A DNA stretch of 64,000 bases from Eledone cirrhosa (lineage: Eukaryota > Mollusca > Cephalopoda > Octopoda > Eledonidae). The notes below the pieces were generated by a model. That model had not been told where the DNA came from. It saw nothing but the letters and a program-made list of their open reading frames with translations, and searched no databases. The position numbers and the translations under genes were made by a program. Shown here one piece after another: positions 37,701 to 52,700 of the stretch. The number at the start of each line of letters is the position of its first letter. Positions within the stretch are counted from its first letter, which is position 1. The stretch spans positions 6,964,450 through 7,028,449 of the forward strand of contig OZ024740.1 of assembly GCA_964016885.1 (NCBI GenBank). Direction: 5' to 3'.

Positions 37701-40700
37701 ATATCGGACCTGCCAACCTCTGGTATAATACATTAGACACTATCATCCAATATCGGACCTGCCAACCTCTGGTATACTACATTAGACACTATCATCCAAT
37801 ATCGGACCTGTCAACCTCTGCTATACTACATTAGACACTATCATCCAATATCGGACCTGCCAACCTCTGGTGTAATACATTAGACAATATCATCCAATAT
37901 CGGACCTGCCAACCTCTGGTGTAATACATTAGACACTATCATCCAATATCGGACCTGCCAACCTCTGGTATACTACATTAGACACTATCATCCAATATCG
38001 GACCTGCCAACCTCTGGTATACTACATTAGACACTATCATCCAATATCGGACCTGCCAACCTCTGGTATACTACATTAGACACTATCATCCAATATCGGA
38101 CCTGCCAACCTCTGGTATAATACATTAGACACTATCATCCAATATCGGACCTGCCAAACTCTGGTATACTACATTAGACACTATCATCCAATATCGGACC
38201 TGTCAACCTCTGCTATACTACATTAGACACTATCATCCAATATCGGACCTGCCAACCTCTGGTGTAATACATTAGACACTATCATCCAATATCGGACCTG
38301 CCAACCTCTGGTGTAATACATTAGACACTATCATCCAATATCGGACCTGCCAACCTCTGGTGTAATACATTAGACACTATCATCCAATATCGGACCTGCC
38401 AACCTCTGGTGTAATACAATAGACACTATCATCCAATATCGGACCTGCCAACCTCTGGTATACTACATTAGACACTATCATCCAATATCGGACCTGCCAA
38501 CCTCTGGTGTAATACATTAGACACTATCATCCAATATCGGACCTGCCAACCTCTGGTGTAATACAATAGACACTATCATCCAATATCGGACCTGCCAACC
38601 TCTGGTATACTACATTAGACACTATCATCCAATATCGGACCTGCCAACCTCTGGTATACTACAATAGACACTATCATCCAATATCGGACCTGCCAACCTC
38701 TGGTATACTACATTAGACACTATCATCCAATATCGGACCTGCCAACCTCTGGTATACTACATTAGACACTATCATCCAATATCGGACCTGCCAACCTCTG
38801 GTGAAATACATTAGACACTATCATCCAATATCGGACCTGCCAACCTCTGGTATACTACATTAGACACTATCATCCAATATCGGACCTGCCAACCTCTGGT
38901 GTAATACATTAGACACTATCATCCAATATCGGACCTGCCAACCTCTGGTGTAATACATTAGACACTATCATCCAATATCGGACTTGCCAACCTCTGGTGT
39001 AATACATTAGACACTATCATCCAATATCGGACCTGTCAACCTCTGGTATACTACATTAGACACTATCATCCAATATCGGACCTGCCAACCTCTGGTGTAA
39101 TACGTTAGACACTATCATCCAATATCGGACCTGCCAACCTCTGGTATACTACATTAGACACTATCATCCAATATCGGACCTGCCAACCTCTGGTATACTA
39201 CAATAGACACTATCATCCAATATCGGACCTGCCAACCTCTGGTGTAATACATTAGACACTATCATCCAATATCGGACCTGCCAACCTCTGGTGTAATACA
39301 TTAGACACTATCATCCAATATCGGACTTGCCAACCTCTGGTGTAATACATTAGACACTATCATCCAATATCGGACCTGCCAACCTCTGGTATACTACATT
39401 AGACACTATCATCCAATATCGGACCTGACAAGCTCTGGTGTAATACATTAGACACTATCATCCAATATCGGACCTGCCAACCTCTGGTATAATACATTAG
39501 ACACTATCATCCAATATCGGACCTGCCAACCTCTGGTGTAATACATTAGACACTATCATCCAATATCGGACTTGCCAAACTCTGGTGTAATACATTAGAC
39601 ACGATCATCCAATATCGGACCTGCCAACCTCTGGTATACTACATTAGACACTATCATCCAATATCGGACTTGCCAACCTCTGGTGTAATACATTAGACAC
39701 TATCATCCAATATCGGACTTGCCAACCTCTGGTGTAATACATTAGACACTATCATCCAATATCGGACCTGCCAACCTCTGGTATACTACATTAGACACTA
39801 TCATCCAATATCGGACCTGCCAACCTCTGGTGTAATACATTAGACACTATCATCCAATATCGGACCTGCCAACCTCTGGTGTAATACATTAGACACTATC
39901 ATCCAATATCGGACCTGCCAACCTCTGGTATACTACATTAGACACTATCATCCAATATCGTACCTGCCAACCTCTGGTATACTACATTAGACACTATCAT
40001 CCAATATCGGACCTGCCAACCTCTGGTGTAATACATTAGACACTATCATCCAATATCGGACCTGCCAACCTCTGGTGTAATACATTAGACACTATCATCC
40101 AATATCGGACCTGCCAACCTCTGGTATACTACATTAGACACTATCATCCAATATCGGACCTGTCAACCTCTGGTGTAATACATTAGACACTATCATCCAA
40201 TATCGGACCTGCCAACCTCTGGTACACTACATTAGACACTATCATCCAATATCGGACCTGCCAACCTCTGGTGTAATACATTAGACACTATCATCCAATA
40301 TCGGACCTGCCAACCTCTGGTGTAATACATTAGACACTATCATCCAATATCGGACCTGCCAACCTCTGGTGTAATACATTAGACACTATCATCCAATATC
40401 GGACCTGTCAACCTCTGCTATACTACATTAGACACTATCATCCAATATCGGACCTGCCAACCTCTGGTATACTACATTAGACACTATCATCCAATATCGG
40501 ACCTGCCAACCTCTGGTGTAATACATTAGACACTATCATCCAATATCGGACCTGCCAACCTCTGGTGTAATACATTAGACACTATCATCCAATATCGGAC
40601 CTGCCAACCTCTGGTGTAATACATTAGACACTATCATCCAATATCGTACCTGCCAACCTCTGGTATACTACATTAGACACTATCATCCAATATCGGACCT

Positions 40701-43700
40701 GCGAACCTCTGGTATAATACATTAGACACTATCATCCAATATCGGACCTGCCAACCTCTGGTATACTACATTAGACACTATCATCCAATATCGGACCTGC
40801 CAACCTCTGGTATAATACATTAGACACTATCATCCAATATCGGACTTGCCAACCTCTGTTATACTACATTAGACACTATCATCCAATATCGGACCTGCCA
40901 ACCTCTGGTGTAATACATTAGACACTATCATCCAATATCGGACCTGCCAACCTCTGGTATAATACATTAGACACTATCATCCAATATCGGACCTGCCAAC
41001 CTCTGGTATACTACATTAGACACTATCATCCAATATCGGACCTGCCAACCTCTGGTGAAATACATTAGACACTATCATCCAATATCGGACCTGCCAACCT
41101 CTGGTATACTACATTAGACACTATCATCCAATATCGGACCTGCCAACCTCTGGTGTAATACATTAGACACTATCATCCAATATCGGACCTGCCAACCTCT
41201 GGTGTAATACATTAGACACTATCATCCAATATCGGACTTGCCAACCTCTGGTGTAATACATTAGACACTATCATCCAATATCGGACCTGTCAACCTCTGG
41301 TATACTACATTAGACACTATCATCCAATATCGGACCTGCCAACCTCTGGTGTAATACATTAGACACTATCATCCAATATCGGACCTGCCAACCTCTGGTA
41401 TACTACATTAGACACTATCATCCAATATCGGACCTGCCAACCTCTGGTATACTACAATAGACACTATCATCCAATATCGGACCTGCCAACCTCTGGTGTA
41501 ATACATTAGACACTATCATCCAATATCGGACCTGCCAACCTCTGGTGTAATACATTAGACACTATCATCCAATATCGGACTTGCCAACCTCTGGTGTAAT
41601 ACATTAGACACTATCATCCAATATCGGACCTGCCAACCTCTGGTATACTACATTAGACACTATCATCCAATATCGGACCTGCCAAGCTCTGGTGTAATAC
41701 ATTAGACTCTATCATCCAATATCGGACCTGCCAACCTCTGGTATAATACATTAGACACTATCATCCAATATCGGACCTGCCAACCTCTGGTGTAATACAT
41801 TAGACACTATCATCCAATATCGGACTTGCCAACCTCTGGTGTAATACATTAGACACGATCATCCAATATCGGACCTGCCAACCTCTGGTATACTACATTA
41901 GACACTATCATCCAATATCGGACTTGCCAACCTCTGGTGTAATACATTAGACACTATCATCCAATATCGGACTTGCCAACCTCTGGTGTAATACATTAGA
42001 CAGTATCATCCAATATCGGACCTGCCAACCTCTGGTATACTACATTAGACACTATCATCCAATATCGGACCTGCCAACCTCTGGTGTAATACATTAGACA
42101 CTATCATCCAATATCGGACCTGCCAACCTCTGGTGTAATACATTAGACACTATCATCCAATATCGGACCTGCCAACCTCTGGTATACTACATTAGACACT
42201 ATCATCCAATATCGTACCTGCCAACCTCTGGTATACTACATTAGACACTATCATCCAATATCGGACCTGCCAACCTCTGGTGTAATACATTAGACACTAT
42301 CATCCAATATCGGACCTGCCAACCTCTGGTGTAATACATTAGACACTATCATCCAATATCGGACCTGCCAACCTCTGGTATACTACATTAGACACTATCA
42401 TCCAATATCGGACCTGTCAACCTCTGGTGTAATACATTAGACACTATCATCCAATATCGGACCTGCCAACCTCTGGTATACTACATTAGACACTATCATC
42501 CAATATCGGACCTGCCAACCTCTGGTGTAATACATTAGACACTATCATCCAATATCGGACCTGCCAACCTCTGGTGTAATACATTAGACACTATCATCCA
42601 ATATCGGACCTGCCAACCTCTGGTGTAATACATTAGACACTATCATCCAATATCGGACCTGTCAACCTCTGCTATACTACATTAGACACTATCATCCAAT
42701 ATCGGACCTGCCAACCTCTGGTATACTACATTAGACACTATACTCCAATATCGGACCTGCCAACCTCTGGTGTAATACATTAGACACTATCATCCAATAT
42801 CGGACCTGCCAACCTCTGGTGTAATACATTAGACACTATCATCCAATATCGGACCTGCCAACCTCTGGTGTAATACATTAGACACTATCATCCAATATCG
42901 TACCTGCCAACCTCTGGTATACTACATTAGACACTATCATCCAATATCGGACCTGCGAACCTCTGGTATAATACATTAGACACTATCATCCAATATCGGA
43001 CCTGCCAACCTCTGGTATACTACATTAGACACTATCATCCAATATCGGACCTGCCAACCTCTGGTATAATACATTAGACACTATCATCCAATATCGGACT
43101 TGCCAACCTCTGTTATACTACATTAGACACTATCATCCAATATCGGACCTGCCAACCTCTGGTGTAATACATTAGACACTATCATCCAATATCGGACCTG
43201 CCAACCTCTGGTATAATACATTAGACACTATCATCCAATATCGGACCTGCCAACCTCTGGTATACTACATTAGACACTATCATCCAATATCGGACCTGCG
43301 AACCTCTGGTATAATACATTAGACACTATCATCCAATATCGGACCTGCCAACCTCTGGTATACTACATTAGACACTATCATCCAATATCGGACCTGCCAA
43401 CCTCTGGTATAATACATTAGACACTATCATCCAATATCGGACCTGCCAACCTCTGGTGTAATACATTAGACACTATCATCCAATATCGGACCTGCCAACC
43501 TCTGGTGTAATACATTAGACACTATCATCCAATATCGGACTTGCCAACCTCTGGTGTAATACATTAGACACTATCATCCAATATCGGACCTGCCAACCTC
43601 TGGTATACTACATTAGACACTATCATCCAATATCGGACCTGCCAAGCTCTGGTGTAATACATTAGACACTATCATCCAATATCGGACCTGCCAACCTCTG

Positions 43701-46700
43701 GTATAATACATTAGACACTATCATCCAATATCGGACCTGCCAACCTCTGGTGTAATACATTAGACACTATCATCCAATATCGGACTTGCCAACCTCTGGT
43801 GTAATACATTAGACACGATCATCCAATATCGGACCTGCCAACCTCTGGTATACTACATTAGACACTATCATCCAATATCGGACTTGCCAACCTCTGGTGT
43901 AATACATTAGACACTATCATCCAATATCGGACTTGCCAACCTCTGGTGTAATACATTAGACACTATCATCCAATATCGGACCTGCCAACCTCTGGTATAC
44001 TACATTAGACACTATCATCCAATATCGGACCTGCCAACCTCTGGTGTAATACATTAGACACTATCATCCAATATCGGACCTGCCAACCTCTGGTGTAATA
44101 CATTAGACACTATCATCCAATATCGGACCTGCCAACCTCTGGTATACTACATTAGACACTATCATCCAATATCGTACCTGCCAACCTCTGGTATACTACA
44201 TTAGACACTATCATCCAATATCGGACCTGCCAACCTCTGGTGTAATTCATTAGACACTATCATCCAATATCGGACCTGCCAACCTCTGGTGTAATACATT
44301 AGACACTATCATCCAATATCGGACCTGCCAACCTCTGGTATACTACATTAGACACTATCATCCAATATCGGACCGGTCAACCTCTGGTGTAATACATTAG
44401 ACACTATCATCCAATATCGGACCTGCCAACCTCTGGTATACTACATTAGACACTATCATCCAATATCGGACCTGCCAACCTCTGGTGTAATACATTAGAC
44501 ACTATCATCCAATATCGGACCTGCCAACCTCTGGTGTAATACATTAGACACTATCATCCAATATCGGACCTGCCAACCTCTGGTGTAATACATTAGACAC
44601 TATCATCCAATATCGGACCTGTCAACCTCTGCTATACTACATTAGACACTATCATCCAATATCGGACCTGCCAACCTCTGGTATACTACATTAGACACTA
44701 TACTCCAATATCGGACCTGCCAACCTCTGGTGTAATACATTAGACACTATCATCCAATATCGGACCTGCCAACCTCTGGTGTAATACATTAGACACTATC
44801 ATCCAATATCGGACCTGCCAACCTCTGGTGTAATACATTAGACACTATCATCCAATATCGTACCTGCCAACCTCTGGTATACTACATTAGACACTATCAT
44901 CCAATATCGGACCTGCGAACCTCTGGTATAATACATTAGACACTATCATCCAATATCGGACCTGCCAACCTCTGGTATACTACATTAGACACTATCATCC
45001 AATATCGGACCTGCCAACCTCTGGTATAATACATTAGACACTATCATCCAATATCGGACTTGCCAACCTCTGTTATACTACATTAGACACTATCATCCAA
45101 TATCGGACCTGCCAACCTCTGGTGTAATACATTAGACACTATCATCCAATATCGGACCTGCCAACCTCTGGTATAATACATTAGACACTATCATCCAATA
45201 TCGGACCTGCCAACCTCTGGTATACTACATTAGACACTATCATCCAATATCGGACCTGCGAACCTCTGGTATAATACATTAGACACTATCATCCAATATC
45301 GGACCTGCCAACCTCTGGTATACTACATTAGACACTATCATCCAATATCGGACCTGCCAACCTCTGGTATAATACATTAGACACTATCATCCAATATCGG
45401 ACTTGCCAACCTCTGGTATACTACATTAGACACTATCATCCAATATCGGACCTGCCAACCTCTGGTGTAATACATTAGACAGTATCATCCAATATCGGAC
45501 CTGCCAACCTCTGGTGTAATACATTAGACACTATCATCCAATATCGGACTTGCCAACCTCTGGTGTAATACATTAGACACTATCATCCAATATCGGACCT
45601 GCCAACCACTGGTATACTACAATAGACACTATCATCCAATATCGGACCTGCCAACCTCTGGTATACTACATTAGACACTATCATCCAATATCGGACCTGC
45701 CAACCTCTGGTATACTACAATAGACACTATCATCCAATATCGGACCTGCCAACCTCTGGTGTAATACATTAGACACTATCATCCAATATCGGACCTGCCA
45801 ACCTCTGGTGTAATACATTAGACACTATCATCCAATATCGGACTTGCCAACCTCTGGTGTAATACATTAGACACTATCATCCAATATCGGACCTGCCAAC
45901 CTCTGGTATACTACATTAGACACTATCATCCAATATCGGACCTGCCAAGCTCTGGTGTAATACATTAGACTCTATCATCCAATATCGGACCTGCCAACCT
46001 CTGGTATAATACATTAGACACTATCATCCAATATCGGACCTGCCAACCTCTGGTGTAATACATTAGACACTATCATCCAATATCGGACTTGCCAACCTCT
46101 GGTGTAATACATTAGACACGATCATCCAATATCGGACCTGCCAACCTCTGGTATACTACATTAGACACTATCATCCAATATCGGACTTGCCAACCTCTGG
46201 TGTAATACATTAGACACTATCATCCAATATCGGACTTGCCAACCTCTGGTGTAATACATTAGACAGTATCATCCAATATCGGACCTGCCAACCTCTGGTA
46301 TACTACATTAGACACTATCATCCAATATCGGACCTGCCAACCTCTGGTGTAATACATTAGACACTATCATCCAATATCGGACCTGCCAACCTCTGGTGTA
46401 ATACATTAGACACTATCATCCAATATCGGACCTGCCAACCTCTGGTATACTACATTAGACACTATCATCCAATATCGTACCTGCCAACCTCTGGTATACT
46501 ACATTAGACACTATCATCCAATATCGGACCTGCCAACCTCTGGTGTAATACATTAGACACTATCATCCAATATCGGACCTGCCAACCTCTGGTGTAATAC
46601 ATTAGACACTATCATCCAATATCGGACCTGCCAACCTCTGGTATACTACATTAGACACTATCATCCAATATCGGACCTGTCAACCTTTGGTGTAATACAT

Positions 46701-49700
46701 TAGACACTATCATCCAATATCGGACCTGCCAACCTCTGGTATACTACATTAGACACTATCATCCAATATCGGACCTGCCAACCTCTGGTGTAATACATTA
46801 GACACTATCATCCAATATCGGACCTGCCAACCTCTGGTGTAATACATTAGACACTATCATCCAATATCGGACCTGCCAACCTCTGGTGTAATACATTAGA
46901 CACTATCATCCAATATCGGACCTGTCAACCTCTGCTATACTACATTAGACACTATCATCCAATATCGGACCTGCCAACCTCTGGTATACTACATTAGACA
47001 CTATACTCCAATATCGGACCTGCCAACCTCTGGTGTAATACATTAGACACTATCATCCAATATCGGACCTGCCAACCTCTGGTGTAATACATTAGACACT
47101 ATCATCCAATATCGGACCTGCCAACCTCTGGTGTAATACATTAGACACTATCATCCAATATCGTACCTGCCAACCTCTGGTATACTACATTAGACACTAT
47201 CATCCAATATCGGACCTGCGAACCTCTGGTATAATACATTAGACACTATCATCCAATATCGGACCTGCCAACCTCTGGTATACTACATTAGACACTATCA
47301 TCCAATATCGGACCTGCCAACCTCTGGTATAATACATTAGACACTATCATCCAATATCGGACTTGCCAACCTCTGTTATACTACATTAGACACTATCATC
47401 CAATATCGGACCTGCCAACCTCTGGTGTAATACATTAGACACTATCATCCAATATCGGACCTGCCAACCTCTGGTATAATACATTAGACACTATCATCCA
47501 ATATCGGACCTGCCAACCTCTGGTATACTACATTAGACACTATCATCCAATATCGGACCTGCGAACCTCTGGTATAATACATTAGACACTATCATCCAAT
47601 ATCGGACCTGCCAACCTCTGGTATACTACATTAGACACTATCATCCAATATCGGACCTGCCAACCTCTGGTATAATACATTAGACACTATCATCCAATAT
47701 CGGACCTGCCAACCTCTGGTGTAATACATTAGACACTATCATCCAATATCGGACCTGCCAACCTCTGGTGTAATACATTAGACACTATCATCCAATATCG
47801 GACTTGCCAACCTCTGGTGTAATACATTAGACACTATCATCCAATATCGGACCTGCCAACCTCTGGTATACTACATTAGACACTATCATCCAATATCGGA
47901 CCTGCCAAGCTCTGGTGTAATACATTAGACACTATCATCCAATATCGGACTTGCCAACCTCTGGTATAATACATTAGACACTATCATCCAATATCGGACC
48001 TGCCAACCTCTGGTGTAATACATTAGACACTATCATCCAATATCGGACTTGCCAACCTCTGGTGTAATACATTAGACACGATCATCCAATATCGGACCTG
48101 CCAACCTCTGGTATACTACATTAGACACTATCATCCAATATCGGACTTGCCAACCTCTGGTGTAATACATTAGACACTATCATCCAATATCGGACTTGCC
48201 AACCTCTGGTGTAATACATTAGACACTATCATCCAATATCGGACCTGCCAACCTCTGGTATACTACATTAGACACTATCATCCAATATCGGACCTGCCAA
48301 CCTCTGGTGTAATACATTAGACACTATCATCCAATATCGGACCTGCCAACCTCTGGTGTAATACATTAGACACTATCATCCAATATCGGACCTGCCAACC
48401 TCTGGTATACTACATTAGACACTATCATCCAATATCGTACCTGCCAACCTCTGGTATACTACATTAGACACTATCATCCAATATCGGACCTGCCAACCTC
48501 TGGTGTAATTCATTAGACACTATCATCCAATATCGGACCTGCCAACCTCTGGTATACTACATTAGACACTATCATCCAATATCGGACTTGCCAACCTCTG
48601 GTGTAATACATTAGACTCTATCATCCAATATCGGACCTGCCAACCTCTGGTATACTACATTAGACACTATCATCCAATATCGGACCGGTCAACCTCTGGT
48701 GTAATACATTAGACACTATCATCCAATATCGGACCTGCCAACCTCTGGTATACTACATTAGACACTATCATCCAATATCGGACCTGCCAACCTCTGGTGT
48801 AATACATTAGACACTATCATCCAATATCGGACCTGCCAACCTCTGGTGTAATACATTAGACACTATCATCCAATATCGGACCTGCCAACCTCTGGTGTAA
48901 TACATTAGACACTATCATCCAATATCGGACCTGTCAACCTCTGCTATACTACATTAGACACTATCATCCAATATCGGACCTGCCAACCTCTGGTATACTA
49001 CATTAGACACTATACTCCAATATCGGACCTGCCAACCTCTGGTGTAATACATTAGACACTATCATCCAATATCGGACCTGCCAACCTCTGGTGTAATACA
49101 TTAGACACTATCGTCCAATATCGGACCTGCCAACCTCTGGTGTAATACATTAGACACTATCATCCAATATCGTACCTGCCAACCTCTGGTATACTACATT
49201 AGACACTATCATCCAATATCGGACCTGCGAACCTCTGGTATAATACATTAGACACTATCATCCAATATCGGACCTGCCAACCTCTGGTATACTACATTAG
49301 ACACTATCATCCAATATCGGACCTGCCAACCTCTGGTATAATACATTAGACACTATCATCCAATATCGGACTTGCCAACCTCTGTTATACTACATTAGGC
49401 ACTATCATCCAATATCGGACCTGCCAACCTCTGGTGTAATACATTAGACACTATCATCCAATATCGGACCTGCCAACCTCTGGTATAATACATTAGACAC
49501 TATCATCCAATATCGGACCTGCCAACCTCTGGTATACTACATTAGACACTATCATCCAATATCGGACCTGCGAACCTCTGGTATAATACATTAGACACTA
49601 TCATCCAATATCGGACCTGCCAACCTCTGGTATACTACATTAGACACTATCATCCAATATCGGACCTGCCAACCTCTGGTATAATACATTAGACACTATC

Positions 49701-52700
49701 ATCCAATATCGGACTTGCCAACCTCTGGTATACTACATTAGACACTATCATCCAATATCGGACCTGCCAACCTCTGGTGTAATACATTAGACACTATCAT
49801 CCAATATCGGACCTGCCAACCTCTGGTGTAATACATTAGACACTATCATCCAATATCGGACTTGCCAATCTCTGGTGTAATACATTAGACACTATCATCC
49901 AATATCGGACCTGCCAACCACTGGTATACTACAATAGACACTATCATCCAATATCGGACCTGCCAACCTCTGGTGTAATACATTAGACACTATCATCCAA
50001 TATCGGACCTGCCAACCTCTGGTATACTACATTAGCCACTATCCTCCAATATCGGACCTGCCAACCTCTGGTATACTACATTAGACACTATCATCCAATA
50101 TCGGACCTGCCAAACTCTGGTATACTACATTAGACACTATCATCCAATATCGGACCTGCCAACCTCCGGTGTAATACATTAGACACTATCATCCAATATC
50201 GGACCTGCCAACCTCTGGTGTAATACATTAGACACTATCATCCAATATCGGACCTGCCAACCTCTGGTATACTACATTAGACACTATCATCCAATATCGG
50301 ACCTGCCAACCTCTGGTATACTACATTAGACACTATCATCCAATATCGGACCTGCCAACCTCTGGTATACTACATTAGACACTATCATCCAATATCGTAC
50401 CTGCCAACGTCTGGTGTAATACATTAGACACTATCATCCAATATCGGACCTGCCAACCTCTGGTATACTACATTAGACACTATCATCCAATATCGGACCT
50501 GCCAACCTCTGGTGTAATACATTAGACACTATCATTCAATATCGGACTTGCCAATCTCTGGTGTAATACATTAGACACTATCATCCAATATCGGACCTGC
50601 CAACCTCTGGTGTAATACATTAGACACTATCATCCAATATCGGACCTGCCAACCTCTGGTATACTACAATAGACACTATCATCCAATATCGGACTTGCCA
50701 ACCTCTGGTGTAATACATTAGACACTATCATCCAATATCGGACCTGCCAACCTCTGGTGTAATACATTAGACACTATCATCCAATATCGGACCTGCCAAC
50801 CTCTGGTGTAATACATTAGACACTATCATCCAATATCGGACTTGCCAATCTCTGGTGTAATACATTAGACACTATCATCCAATATCGGACCTGCCAACCT
50901 CTGGTATACTACATTAGACACTATCATCCAATATCGGACTTGCCAACCTCTGGTGTAATACATTAGACACTATCATCCAATATCGGACCTGCCAACCTCT
51001 GGTGTAATACATTAGACACTATCATCCAATATCGGACTTGCCAACCTCTGGTGTAATACATTAGACACTATCATCCAATATCGGACTTGTCAACCTCTGG
51101 TATACTACATTAGACACTATCATCCAATATCGGACCTGCCAACCTCTGGTGTAATACATTAGACACTATCATCCAATATCGGACCTGCCAACCTCTGGTA
51201 TACTACATTAGACACTATCATCCAATATCGGACCTGCCCACCTCTGGTATACTACAATAGACACTATCATCCAATATCGGACCTGCCAACCTCTGGTATA
51301 CTACATTAGACACTATCATCCAATATCGGACCTGCCAACCTCTGGTATACTACATTAGACACTATCAACCAATATCGGACCTGCCAACCTCTGGTGTAAT
51401 ACATTAGACACTATCATCCAATATCGGACCTGCCAACCTCTGGTGTAATACATTAGACACTATCATCCAATATCGGACCTGCCAACCTCTGGTATACTAC
51501 ATTAGACACTATCATCCAATATCGGACCTGCCAACCTCTGGTATACTACAATAGACACTATCATCCAATATCGGACCTGCCAAACTCTGGTATACTACAT
51601 TAGACACAATCATCCAATATCGGACCTGCCAACCTCTGGTATACTACATTAGACACTATCATCCAATATCGGACCTGCCAACCTCTGGTGTAATACATTA
51701 GACACTATCATCCAATATCGGACCTGCCAACCTCTGGTGTAATACATTAGACACTATCATCCAATATCGGACCTGCCAACCTCTGGTGTAATACATTAGA
51801 CACTATCATCCAATATCGGACCTGCCAACCTCTGGTATACTACATTAGACACTATCATCCAATATCGGACCTGCCAACCTCTGGTATACTACAATAGACA
51901 CTATCATCCAATATCGGACCTGCCAACCTCTGGTATACTATATTAGACACTATCATCCAATATCGGACCTGCCAACCTCTGGTATACTATATTAGACACT
52001 ATCATCCAATATCGGACCTGCCAACCTCTGGTGTAATACATTAGACACTATCATCCAATATCGGACCTGCCAACCTCTGGTATACTACATTAGACACTAT
52101 CATCCAATATCGGACCTGCCAACCTCTGGTATACTACATTAGACACTATCATCCAATATCGGACCTGCCAACCTCCGGTGTAATACATTAGACACTATCA
52201 TCCAATATCGGACCTGCCAACCTCTGGTGTAATACATTAGACACTATCATCCAATATCGGACCTGCCAACCTCTGGTATACTACATTAGACACTATCATC
52301 CAATATCGGACCTGCCAACCTCTGGTATACTACATTAGACACTATCATCCAATATCGGACCTGCCAACCTCTGGTATACTACATTAGACACTATCATCCA
52401 ATATCGTACCTGCCAACCTCTGGTGTAATACATTAGACACTATCATCCAATATCGGACCTGCCAACCTCTGGTGTAATACATTAGACACTATCATCCAAT
52501 ATCGGACCTGCCAACCTCTGGTGTAATACATTAGACACTATCATCCAATATCGTACCTGCCAACCTCTGGTATACTACATTAGACACTATCATCCAATAT
52601 CGGACCTGCGAACCTCTGGTATAATACATTAGACACTATCATCCAATATCGGACCTGCCAACCTCTGGTATACTACATTAGACACTATCATCCAATATCG